Of a stretch of DNA of 64,000 nt, positions 54,375 to 61,081 are shown one piece after another. How positions within the stretch are numbered: position 1 is the first letter of the stretch; each line of letters begins with the position of its first letter. Under the pieces are notes generated by a model that saw only the letters and a program-made list of their open reading frames with translations, did no database searches and was not told where the DNA came from. The DNA comes from JBBRVW01 sp038246545 (GTDB lineage Bacteria; Actinomycetota; Actinomycetes; JACCUZ01), in NCBI GenBank assembly GCA_038246545.1, contig JBBRVW010000008.1, positions 56,414 through 120,413 on the forward strand. The letters run 5' to 3'. The position numbers and the translations under genes were made by a program.

Positions 54375-54679
54375 CCGCGCTGCCGTTCGCCTACACCGCT
54401 GCCGTGGTCGACGACGCCGACGGCCAGCTCGTCGGCTACGTCTTGCCGAGCATCCCCGACGACGCCCCCGAGGACGTCCGCGAAGGTCTGGCCCGGCGCC
54501 GGATCTCAGCCGTGCAGGGCCGTTGCCCATGCGGCGCCGTCGTGACGATGCCCAACCGGCAGCAGCGACGACACGCCGCCCGTACCCGGACCTCGCTTCG
54601 CATCCTCGTCGAGCACGAGGACGCCTGTCCCGCGGTCGACCGCATGCTCGAGGCCGCGCTGGGGCGGTGGGTGCGATGA
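54371..54679 (+). CDS. Hypothetical protein with a single zinc knuckle
   Basis: The 102-residue protein starts at GTG 54371 (GTGA overlap). It has a knuckle CPCGAVV, a basic stretch RQQRRHAARTRTSLRI, and a later HEDACPAVD, so four Cys/His residues may hold one zinc. It overlaps the primase-helicase start by four bases and is probably made with it. A nucleic-acid-binding role is plausible, not shown. Confidence 0.66.
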   Translation: MTALPFAYTAAVVDDADGQLVGYVLPSIPDDAPEDVREGLARRRISAVQGRCPCGAVVTMPNRQQRRHAARTRTSLRILVEHEDACPAVDRMLEAALGRWVR

Positions 54680-56715
54680 CGGCGGCGGATCGACTGGTCG
54701 CAGCGCTCGAGTCCAGAGGGCACAAGGTCGACACCAGGACCGCCAACCTCCGGGCCAAGTGCCCGGGACACGACGGGCAGTCGAGCAACAGCCTGTCGCT
54801 ACGGCAGATCGAGGGCCAGGCGCTTGTGCACTGCTTCGGTGGCTGCGACACGGTCGACGTGCTCGTTGCACTTGGCCTGACGATGAGCGACCTGTTCGAC
54901 GAGCCGCGCGGCCCGACGTACACATACACCGACGCGTCCGGCACCCCGACGCGGTTCGTGCACCGGACGCCTGACAAGACGTTCCCGCAGTCCGGGGACA
55001 AGAGCCGGTCGCAGCTCTACCGGCTACCGGCTGTCGTCGAGGCGGTCGCGGCAGGCACCACCGTCTACCTCGTCGAGGGCGAGAAGGACGTGCACGCGCT
55101 CGAGGCGCTCGGCGCGGTCGCCACCACCTCGCCGATGGGCGCCGACAACTGGAGCAAGGTCGACGCGGCACCGCTGTCCGGGGCGCACGTCGTCGTGGTG
55201 CCGGACCAGGACAAGGCCGGGGAGAAGTACCTCGCCGCCGTGCTGGCCTCCCTCGAGGGCACAGCGGCCACTCTCCGGGTCGCGCGGGCCAAGGTCGGCA
55301 AGGATGCCGCGGACCACGTCGCCGCCGGCTACGGGCTCGACGAGCTCGTCACCGTTCCCACCGGCACCGGGCACCGTTCGGTCCGGCTGACCGTGGCGAG
55401 CAGCATCAAGGTGCGGCCGGTCAAGTGGCTGTGGGACAAGCGCGTCCCGCTCGGCACCCTCGTCCTGCTCGCCGGTCGAGAGGGCATCGGCAAGTCGACC
55501 GTGGCCTACACACTGGCCGGCCAGATCACCCGTGGCGACCTGCCCGGGATCTACACCGGCCAACCCCGGGGCGTCATCGTCGCGGCCACCGAGGACTCGT
55601 GGGCGCACACCATCGTGCCCCGGCTGATGGCGGCCGGCGCGGACCTCGACCGCGTGCACCGGGTCGACGTCGCCACCTCCGAAGGCGTCGACACCGGACT
55701 GTCCCTGCCGCGGGACCTGCGGGCGCTCGAGGAGGCCGCGCTGTCCGTCGACTGCGCGCTGATCCTGCTCGACCCGCTGATGAGCCGGCTCGACGGCAAG
55801 CTCGACACCCACAAGGACGCCGAGGTCCGCACCGCCCTCGAGCCCCTGGTCGCCGTCGCCGAACGAGCACGCGCCGCGATTCTCGGACTGATCCACGTCA
55901 ACAAGTCGGTCAGCACCGACGCGCTGACCACGATCATGGGCTCGAGAGCGTTTGCAGCCGTCGCGCGAGCGGTGCTGTTCGTCATGACCGACCCGGACGA
56001 CGACGCGGTGCGACTGCTCGGCCAGCCGAAGAACAACCTCGGGTCGATCGACCTGCCGACGCTCACCTTCAGGATCGAGTCGGCGCACGTCGCCGACACC
56101 GAGGAAGGTCCGGTCTGGACGGGTCGGGTCAACTGGCTCGGCGAGAGCAACCGCAGCATCAGCGAGGCCCTCGAGTCCGCCAGCGACAGCATCGAGGGAC
56201 GTTCCGCCACAGCTGAGGCCGCCGACTGGCTGATCGACCACCTGACGAGCCACGGCGGGACCGACGACTCCGCATCCATCAAGGCAGAGGGTGCCAAGGC
56301 CGGCCACTCCCTCAGCACCCTCAAGCGCGCCCGCCATCGGCTGCGGGCCACCAGTGAGGCATCGGGCTTCCCTCGCCGCACCTACTGGACTCTGCCGAGC
56401 CTCCCCGTCCAGTTGGACCAACACAGTGGGTCCAGCCCTGGGGAGAGTGGTCCCACTGAACCAACTGGACCAACTGAACCCACTCACGCCCAGTCGGTTC
56501 AGTTGGTCCAGTCAGACCACACCCCCGCGCGAGATGAACCAACAGCGGACGCCGCTGTCCTCGAGTCGCTGTTCGGGAGCGTGTGCGGCCTCTGCGGCAC
56601 CGAACCCGTGACGCCGACGAGGCGAGCCCGGGACAACGGGTGGCCCACCATCTGCCGGCGCTGCGACACAGCCTCCCGACCCACCCGCCACGAAACCGAG
56701 GAGAGCAGATCGTGA
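54676..56715 (+). CDS. Toprim primase-helicase (replication protein of the element)
   Basis: The 679-residue protein has an N-terminal CHC2-like zinc finger (Cys29, His32, Cys53, Cys57), a Toprim domain (VEGEKD 133-138, PDQDKA 176-181), and a RepA/RecA-like ATPase. The ATPase has Walker A GREGIGKST (267-275), LILLDPLMSRLDG and LIHVNKS. This combination primes and unwinds DNA, so the element probably replicates itself after excision. Near the C-terminus is a low-complexity PTEPTGPTEPT segment, encoded by a repeat cluster, followed by a second knuckle (CGLCG...CRRC). Confidence 0.87.
   Translation: MTAADRLVAALESRGHKVDTRTANLRAKCPGHDGQSSNSLSLRQIEGQALVHCFGGCDTVDVLVALGLTMSDLFDEPRGPTYTYTDASGTPTRFVHRTPDKTFPQSGDKSRSQLYRLPAVVEAVAAGTTVYLVEGEKDVHALEALGAVATTSPMGADNWSKVDAAPLSGAHVVVVPDQDKAGEKYLAAVLASLEGTAATLRVARAKVGKDAADHVAAGYGLDELVTVPTGTGHRSVRLTVASSIKVRPVKWLWDKRVPLGTLVLLAGREGIGKSTVAYTLAGQITRGDLPGIYTGQPRGVIVAATEDSWAHTIVPRLMAAGADLDRVHRVDVATSEGVDTGLSLPRDLRALEEAALSVDCALILLDPLMSRLDGKLDTHKDAEVRTALEPLVAVAERARAAILGLIHVNKSVSTDALTTIMGSRAFAAVARAVLFVMTDPDDDAVRLLGQPKNNLGSIDLPTLTFRIESAHVADTEEGPVWTGRVNWLGESNRSISEALESASDSIEGRSATAEAADWLIDHLTSHGGTDDSASIKAEGAKAGHSLSTLKRARHRLRATSEASGFPRRTYWTLPSLPVQLDQHSGSSPGESGPTEPTGPTEPTHAQSVQLVQSDHTPARDEPTADAAVLESLFGSVCGLCGTEPVTPTRRARDNGWPTICRRCDTASRPTRHETEESRS
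56410..56543. repeat. CCAAC/GTTGG repeat cluster, candidate replication origin
   Basis: CCAAC occurs four times (56418, 56461, 56470, 56539) and GTTGG twice (56412, 56502) within 134 bases. A perfect 17-base inverted repeat, 56464-56480 with 56496-56512, frames 15 bases, and GTTGGACCAAC at 56412-56422 is a palindrome. The cluster lies inside the 3' end of the primase-helicase gene and forces a repetitive peptide, which suggests that the DNA, not the protein, is under selection. Iteron-like origins are often placed this way. Confidence 0.6.
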
Positions 56716-56981
56716 CCGTCCCCGACCTACCCGACACCGGCCTCGACCTCGTGGCTGCCACCATCACGGCACGCACCGCGGCGATCCTCGGCGCACCGCG
56801 ACTGGCGACCCTGGCGGCACGTCGAGCCGCAGCCCTGGCCGAGCAGTTCGTCATCGAGCTGTCGCCCGTGGTGGCCCGGACCTCCCCGGCTACCGAGGCC
56901 GAGGTGACGGGCAGCATCAGAACGACCGGCTCGCTGTGCCGGTTGCTCGCGCCCGCACCCGGCGAGGTGGAGGAGCGATGA
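56712..56981 (+). CDS. Small hypothetical protein
   Basis: The 89-residue, Ala-rich, mostly helical product starts at GTG 56712 (GTGA overlap with the primase-helicase). Nothing in it, such as GAPRLATLAARRAAALAEQF, matches a family I know. It belongs to the coupled replication chain. Confidence 0.6.
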   Translation: MTVPDLPDTGLDLVAATITARTAAILGAPRLATLAARRAAALAEQFVIELSPVVARTSPATEAEVTGSIRTTGSLCRLLAPAPGEVEER

Positions 56982-57559
56982 CCGACCCGGTGCCCTTGAT
57001 CTTTGAGTCCGACGCGCCTCAGGACCCCGCAGTCCTCCCCATTTCTCTCCCCGAAGATCATTTCGACCTGAGGCGGATCGGGCCAGATACCGGAGCTGTC
57101 GCGGACTCCAGCTCAGAACCCGAGGATCGACGCGACCTCGTCGCGCCGAGAATCTGCCCCGGCTGCCTGACTGAGCACCGGCCGTGGATCGACGCCCGGC
57201 TCTACTGCTCGGACGGCTGTCGGGATCGTGCGAAGAAGCGTCGGCGCTACCACCGCGGCGACCGCCCTCCCCGGCCCGCGACGACGACGTGCCAGGACTG
57301 CGGCACGGAGATCTCGCAGCGTCGCCAGGGACGCCCTCCGCAGCGCTGTGAGCCGTGCAAGCGGGCCCGTGCCGGCCGGTCGGTCCGCGAGCCCGTCACC
57401 TGCCCTGGCTGCTCGACGGTGTTCGTGCCGCACGGCACTCAGCGCTGGTGCTCGAAGCGATGCGCCGACCGCACCCGCTCCCGCGGCCGGCCGTCCCGTG
57501 CGCTGCCGTGGTGGCTCCGGTTGTGGCGCCGCTGGCGCTGGCGGAGGCAGACCCGATGA
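56978..57559 (+). CDS. Multi-zinc-ribbon protein with basic tail
   Basis: The 193-residue protein (ATGA overlap) has three consecutive Cys clusters: CPGCLTE...LYCSDGC, CQDCGTE...QRCEPC, and CPGCSTV...RWCSKRC. Each is a plausible zinc ribbon. The C-terminus is very basic and tryptophan-rich (WWLRLWRRWRWRRQTR). Single ribbons of this kind are common in phage and plasmid genes, but three in tandem with a WR tail is unusual. DNA or RNA binding is likely; the exact role is unknown. Confidence 0.72.
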   Translation: MTDPVPLIFESDAPQDPAVLPISLPEDHFDLRRIGPDTGAVADSSSEPEDRRDLVAPRICPGCLTEHRPWIDARLYCSDGCRDRAKKRRRYHRGDRPPRPATTTCQDCGTEISQRRQGRPPQRCEPCKRARAGRSVREPVTCPGCSTVFVPHGTQRWCSKRCADRTRSRGRPSRALPWWLRLWRRWRWRRQTR

Positions 57560-57633
57560 CCCGCCGCCCTCACCACGTCCGAGCCGCCGTCGTGGCGTTC
57601 TCGGCTGATCGACCGACTCATCAACAGGAAGGC

Positions 57634-58119
57634 ATGACCATGCAGTTCATCGAAAGCAGCATCGCCCTCAGCGAGGTGGCGAAGCTGACCAAGCGGTCGG
57701 CCGCGGAGATCGAGGCCGAGGCCACCGAGCTCGACATCTTCGTCGGCGTCGACTGGGCCGGCCGCCCGGCGATCGCCCAGCGTGACGCCCGCGCGATCGC
57801 GACCGGCGAGGCCCGCCGGGTCCGGGAGAGCGAAGCCGTGTGGGCTGCGCACCTGGCCGCCTGTGCAGCCTGGAACGCAGGTCGTGACGCGGCCGTGCGC
57901 GCCGCCCATGACGCCGTGGGCGCGGACCCGAGGCAAGGCCCGGAGAAGCACTCACAGGCCCGGGAGGCGGCCGTCGAGGCAGGCCGGCGGTATGAGCAGA
58001 CCACGCCGGTCCCGCTGTGGCAGGGGACCGAGTCGGGCAACGCCGTGCGCAACTACTCGACCAAGCCCGAGGGCTTGCTGAAGCGGGCCGCAGGCCGCGT
58101 CAAGGCAGGTGCCCGATGA
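57634..58119 (+). CDS. Hypothetical protein with an N-terminal helix-turn-helix-like segment
   Basis: The 161-residue protein starts with MTMQFIESSIALSEVAKLTKRSAAEIEAEA, where ALSEVAKLTKRSAAEIEAEA could form a DNA-binding helix pair. The rest is helical and charged. I chose the ATG at 57634 because AGGAAGG stands just upstream; an earlier ATG at 57556 makes an ATGA overlap and would add 26 residues. A small regulator or excisionase is conceivable. Confidence 0.65.
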   Translation: MTMQFIESSIALSEVAKLTKRSAAEIEAEATELDIFVGVDWAGRPAIAQRDARAIATGEARRVRESEAVWAAHLAACAAWNAGRDAAVRAAHDAVGADPRQGPEKHSQAREAAVEAGRRYEQTTPVPLWQGTESGNAVRNYSTKPEGLLKRAAGRVKAGAR

Positions 58120-58319
58120 CCGGCCGGGTCGAGCACGCCGACGGCGAGCGTCGTGGACCATTCCCCGCGCACTGGGGCACCCCTCGCGGTGAGCCCATGT
58201 CGGAGGAGAGGCGCGTCTGGGTGATGAACAAGACGCGGAGGCACGTCCTGGACCGCAAGATTGCCTCGGACGCCGGCCTGCGCGAGGCGTACATGGCTAG
58301 CAAGCGGGTCGGCCCGTGA
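58116..58319 (+). CDS. Small hypothetical protein
   Basis: The 67-residue product starts at an ATGA overlap. Its second half (VWVMNKTRRHVLDRKIASDA) is basic and helical. No family was recognised. An internal ATG at 58198 (MSEERRVWV) is a possible alternative start. Confidence 0.55.
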   Translation: MTGRVEHADGERRGPFPAHWGTPRGEPMSEERRVWVMNKTRRHVLDRKIASDAGLREAYMASKRVGP

Positions 58320-58612
58320 CCGCCGCGACGGCCTACGCGAGGTCCGACGAGGGTCTGGCGGTCGCCGCGCTACTGAAGATCGCGGCCTTCGACGACATCG
58401 AGGCGGCCGGGCTGCGGGCACCGGGCCCGTGCGACGAGAGCGACGCCGAAGGGCTGCGCCTTGCCGCCGAGCACGGCGTCGACCCGACCCGGATCGCGGC
58501 GTACCGGTCCCTGGCCCACTCGCGCGGCCTCGACCTCGAGCAGGTGCTGCGGGCCGCGTTCCGCGGCGAGCTGCGCGAGGTCGTCGAGCTGCCGAAGGCG
58601 ACGGCGTCATGA
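58316..58612 (+). CDS. Small hypothetical protein
   Basis: The 98-residue product starts at GTG 58316 (GTGA overlap). Helices such as GLAVAALLKIAAFDDIEAAG and SRGLDLEQVLRAAFRGELRE suggest a compact helical fold. No function is known. Confidence 0.58.
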   Translation: MTAATAYARSDEGLAVAALLKIAAFDDIEAAGLRAPGPCDESDAEGLRLAAEHGVDPTRIAAYRSLAHSRGLDLEQVLRAAFRGELREVVELPKATAS

Positions 58613-58701
58613 GCCCGGCGGCGCGGCGTCAACGTCACCCTGGGCGGCCGTGTGCCGCGTCCGGGGATCGATGGGCGCGAGGTCATCCCATCTCGACCTG
58701 A
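58609..58701 (+). CDS. Possible 30-residue peptide ending the gene chain
   Basis: An ATGA overlap opens a short basic frame (MSPAARRQRHPGRPCAASG...). The overlap continues the pattern of the chain, but length and composition alone do not prove coding. Confidence 0.32.
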   Translation: MSPAARRQRHPGRPCAASGDRWARGHPIST

Positions 58702-58733
58702 GACCGCCCTGCGCCCGGCCGCCTGCCCGGGAC

Positions 58734-59222
58734 CTACAGCGAGAAGGCCCACGGCGCCCGCGGAGGCGGGTCGACTGGCACGTTGAAGGCCCAGACGTCG
58801 TTCGGCGTGCGTGCCTCGCAGACAAACCGGATCGCCGTGACGCCGTCGGCCTGCATCAGCCAGACGAGAGCTTCCTGCGGCATGGCCGGCATGAGCGCAC
58901 TGAACGTGTGCGTCCGACCGACGGGTTCGCCTTGTGAGCTCCGAAACTGGGTCTCGTTCAACGCGTGGTCCGGGCCGACGATCTCGAGCCGCAGCTCGTC
59001 GACCGTTACGGTGCCGTGGTTCTGCACGAGCAGGGTTGCCATTTGGAAGTCCCCAGTCAGCATCAACTCGATCTCCGGCCGGTTAGCCCGGCGCTCGCGA
59101 TCGGCCTCGAGGTCGTTCGCCCGCGTCGCTTCCGCTGCTGACCGCCGGGCGTACAGGACCGAACCGACGCTGACGATCACAGCCAGGACACTGATCCAGA
59201 GGGCGTACCCCGCGAGGCTCAT
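58734..59222 (-). CDS. Membrane-anchored hypothetical protein
   Basis: The 162-residue protein has one N-terminal membrane segment (YALWISVLAVIVSVGSVLY), a short charged helix, and a beta-rich cytoplasmic or external domain. The domain begins NRPEIELMLTGDFQMATLLV (trimmed) and VTVDELRLEIVGPDHAL. It is one of few genes on the minus strand of the element and stands alone at the end of the plus-strand chain, so it may be expressed in the integrated state, like phage-encoded membrane or exclusion proteins. That is speculation. Confidence 0.7.
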   Translation of the reverse strand: MSLAGYALWISVLAVIVSVGSVLYARRSAAEATRANDLEADRERRANRPEIELMLTGDFQMATLLVQNHGTVTVDELRLEIVGPDHALNETQFRSSQGEPVGRTHTFSALMPAMPQEALVWLMQADGVTAIRFVCEARTPNDVWAFNVPVDPPPRAPWAFSL

Positions 59223-59542
59223 GGTTCTAGCGTTCCAGATCGCTTCCCGGCCCAGACGAACTGAACGGCGACTGCCGGGCTGTGGACGACCCGCCGCCCG
59301 GCTGGACCGATCCGGCGCATGATGGGGCCACCCCGGCGTCCCGTGTCACGCCCGCCGGCACCGCGACCCGAACCGACGAGAACATCTGGCTGTGGTGAGC
59401 GCGGGAGGTGCGGCGGGCGAAGGCAGGCGCCGGGCGCGGCGTTCACGGCTATGGAGCAGCTGGCTACCTATGGCGCTGTGCAGGCTTCGAGCCGCATCCT
59501 TGAGCCCGTCAGGCGAGTGTCGCCGGTCGGGAGGTCGCAGCG
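59223..59542. other. Gene-poor gap with one possible 38-residue frame
   Basis: This 320-base gap lies between the divergent membrane-protein and cupin genes. A GTG at 59282 opens a frame to a TGA at 59396-59398 with very high GC at third positions (VDDPPPGWTDPAHDG...ENIWLW), which may be a small gene or a remnant. Promoters for both flanking genes must lie here, but none stands out. Confidence 0.4.
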
Positions 59543-59944
59543 ATGGTTGACCAAGAAGGTCCGAAAGTGATCGTGCGCTGGCCGGGTGAGGGAGACACGA
59601 TCGTTCTGCCGATGGGTCAGCAACGGGCGCGCATCACGCGCAAAGCTGCCCGTACCGAGACGGGCGGGCACTGGGCGCTCGGTGACTCGTACCAAGAGCC
59701 CGATTTCGACAACCCGCCGCATACGCATGACGAAGCCGAAGCGTTCTATGTGCTGGAGGGTTGGTACACCTTCTACACCGACGCTGATCCGGCAGAGGGC
59801 GTCGGGCCTGGCACCCTGGTGTTGATTCCGCCCGGCGCCGTGCACGGCTTCCGAGCCGGCCCCGATGGCGGGAGGCTCCTCTGTGTGTGGCCATCAACGG
59901 TCGAGACCTCGTTCTTCGATGATGACCGGGCCACTGCCAGATAA
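59543..59944 (+). CDS. Cupin-domain protein
   Basis: This 133-residue single-domain cupin has the metal motifs PPHTHDEAEAFYVLEG (His-x-His...Glu) and PPGAVHGFRAG (His). It starts at ATG 59543 with GGGAGG upstream. Such cupins bind a metal and act on small molecules or sense them. It is a morphogenetic and replication stranger in the element, so a cargo gene. The wrecked host cupin gene at 21961-22376 has the same end motif (GGVHGFR), but the two are not close copies. Confidence 0.82.
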   Translation: MVDQEGPKVIVRWPGEGDTIVLPMGQQRARITRKAARTETGGHWALGDSYQEPDFDNPPHTHDEAEAFYVLEGWYTFYTDADPAEGVGPGTLVLIPPGAVHGFRAGPDGGRLLCVWPSTVETSFFDDDRATAR

Positions 59945-59948
59945 GCCC

Positions 59949-60191
59949 ATGTTCCGCGCTGTGAACCATGGCACCCGCCGCGCCTACGACATTCACGGCT
60001 GCCGCTGCGACTCGTGCGTCGACGCGTGGAACACCCGCCAGCGCGAGGAGCGCGCACGGCGTGCTTCCGGCCGGCCTGAGGACAACCCGGCGCTGCGGCA
60101 CGGCACGAAGAGCACCTACGTCAACCACGGGTGCCGGTGCGAGGCGTGCAAGGCTGCGCAGGCCGAGGCAAACCGGCGGCGTTACGCGTAG
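59949..60191 (+). CDS. Small protein with two HG-x(5-7)-HGCRCxxC repeats
   Basis: The 80-residue protein is two copies of one unit: HGTRRAYDIHGCRCDSC and HGTKSTYVNHGCRCEAC. Each has two Cys and at least two His, so each could hold a zinc ion. I recall single copies of this motif in many actinophage small proteins, but no function. The ATG at 59949 is five bases past the cupin stop; an ATG at 59922 inside the cupin gene is an alternative. Confidence 0.68.
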   Translation: MFRAVNHGTRRAYDIHGCRCDSCVDAWNTRQREERARRASGRPEDNPALRHGTKSTYVNHGCRCEACKAAQAEANRRRYA

Positions 60192-60213
60192 CGCTGCGGC
60201 GGTTGGCGACTGG

Positions 60214-60315
60214 CTAGCCCCACCGCAGCAGGATTAGCCCGACGACAGACCACGCGCTCGTGAAGCACCCAACGCCGAGAACGATCCGGCCGGGCAGCTC
60301 GTGGCGCAGGATCAC
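60214..60315 (-). CDS. 33-residue single-pass membrane microprotein, copy A
   Basis: The frame starts at GTG 60315 and reads (V)ILRHELPGRIVLGVG, then CFTSAWSVVGLILLRWG and a TAG. It pairs with copy B at 60673-60774: both are 33 residues and share RHELPGRIVL, VG.FTS and GLI.L..G, while many codons differ silently. That pattern shows selection on protein. The C-terminal two thirds form one membrane helix. TACCTT six bases before the GTG suggests a leaderless transcript. Confidence 0.7.
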   Translation of the reverse strand: MILRHELPGRIVLGVGCFTSAWSVVGLILLRWG

Positions 60316-60321
60316 GGGGAG

Positions 60322-60327
60322 AAGGTA
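60322..60327 (-). promoter_or_regulatory. -10 box of microprotein A (leaderless)
   Basis: TACCTT, six bases, then GTG on the minus strand. This is the same spacing as for microprotein B and the integrase. No ribosome-binding site and no clear -35 box are seen. Confidence 0.42.
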
Positions 60328-60393
60328 GTCCCGGCGCTGCGCTTCGCTGGCTCCGGTAGTAGCGGTCGGCTCGAAGTGGGCACAATGTTGACC

Positions 60394-60648
60394 ATGACCA
60401 CACCGTTCGATGACGGCGAAGAGCAGCCCGGCGACGAGTCAGACGGCGCTGTTGTCGATCAAACCGAGGACGAAAGAATCCGCGCCCTGGAGTTCATGCT
60501 GGCGACCCGCGCCCAGCATGAAGATCACATCAGGTCGGCTCACGCTGTCCAGGAAGTCGTTGATCATCCCGGCGCCGATCCCCGCGCCCAGTTCGAGGAA
60601 GCCCTGCACGAGCACACGGAACCGCCTGAAGGCCAGTCTCCGACCTGA
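60394..60648 (+). CDS. Small acidic hypothetical protein
   Basis: The 84-residue product (MTTPFDDGEEQPGDESDG...) has an acidic disordered start and a helical rest (ERIRALEFMLATRAQHEDHI). It lies between the two microprotein genes on the opposite strand. The ATG at 60394 or at 60385 could be used; neither has a clear ribosome-binding site. No family is known. Confidence 0.5.
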   Translation: MTTPFDDGEEQPGDESDGAVVDQTEDERIRALEFMLATRAQHEDHIRSAHAVQEVVDHPGADPRAQFEEALHEHTEPPEGQSPT

Positions 60649-60672
60649 CCTCGGCGGCAGCTGCCGCCCGCG

Positions 60673-60774
60673 CTACCCGAGCCACAGGATGATCAGCCCG
60701 GCGACGCACAGGCTCGAGGTGAACAGCCCGACCGTCAGGACGATTCGTCCGGGTAGCTCGTGGCGCGGGATCAC
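60673..60774 (-). CDS. 33-residue single-pass membrane microprotein, copy B
   Basis: The frame starts at GTG 60774 and reads (V)IPRHELPGRIVLTVG, then LFTSSLCVAGLIILWLG and a TAG. It is a paralogue of copy A with equal length; about 20 of 33 residues agree. TAGTCT six bases before the GTG gives a leaderless layout. A basic N-terminus (RHELPGR) before the helix predicts that the N-terminus stays inside. Function unknown; small membrane peptides of phages and elements can act as toxins, holin-like pores or regulators. Confidence 0.7.
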   Translation of the reverse strand: MIPRHELPGRIVLTVGLFTSSLCVAGLIILWLG

Positions 60775-60780
60775 GGCGGA

Positions 60781-60786
60781 AGACTA
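60781..60786 (-). promoter_or_regulatory. -10 box of microprotein B (leaderless)
   Basis: TAGTCT, then TCCGCC, then the GTG start at 60774. The -35 zone falls within the 60788-60827 hairpin, whose formation or protein binding could control the gene. Confidence 0.45.
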
Positions 60787-60787
60787 A

Positions 60788-60827
60788 GCCCGCACCGCCG
60801 GGTTCGGGGGAACTCGACGGTGCGGGC
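60788..60827. promoter_or_regulatory. Inverted repeat upstream of microprotein B
   Basis: GCCCGCACCG (60788-60797) and its exact complement (60818-60827) enclose 20 bases. It adjoins the -10 box of microprotein B and may be an operator or a terminator for other transcripts. Confidence 0.45.
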
Positions 60828-61081
60828 GGCTCTAGCCCCAGAGAGGACGACACCGCGGCCAGTCCGGTGCCAAGGGTGGCCGCGGCGTCGTCATCCCCCG
60901 TGGCGGACCAGTTGACCCAGCGGACAAGCGCCAAACCCGCCGCCGATTGGAACGACTGAGCAGACGCGGAGACCGGCGCCGCCCTTCGGGGGATGGGCGA
61001 CGCCGGCCGGCTCAGTGTGCGCTTTCCCACGACGCCCCCGTCGGATTCCTCCCGGCGGGGGCGTTGTGCTGTGTGCCGGGG
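60828..61081. other. Gap between microprotein B and the DUF6907 gene
   Basis: About 250 bases without a convincing gene. It holds the terminator hairpin at 61032-61064. A minus-strand frame reads SAAGLALVRWVNWSATGDDD-like sequence with coding flavour but has no acceptable start. Confidence 0.4.
61032..61064 (-). terminator. Terminator after the DUF6907 gene
   Basis: ACGCCCCCG and CGGGGGCGT pair around a 15-base loop, 18 bases past the DUF6907 stop on the minus strand. No T-tract follows. Confidence 0.55.
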
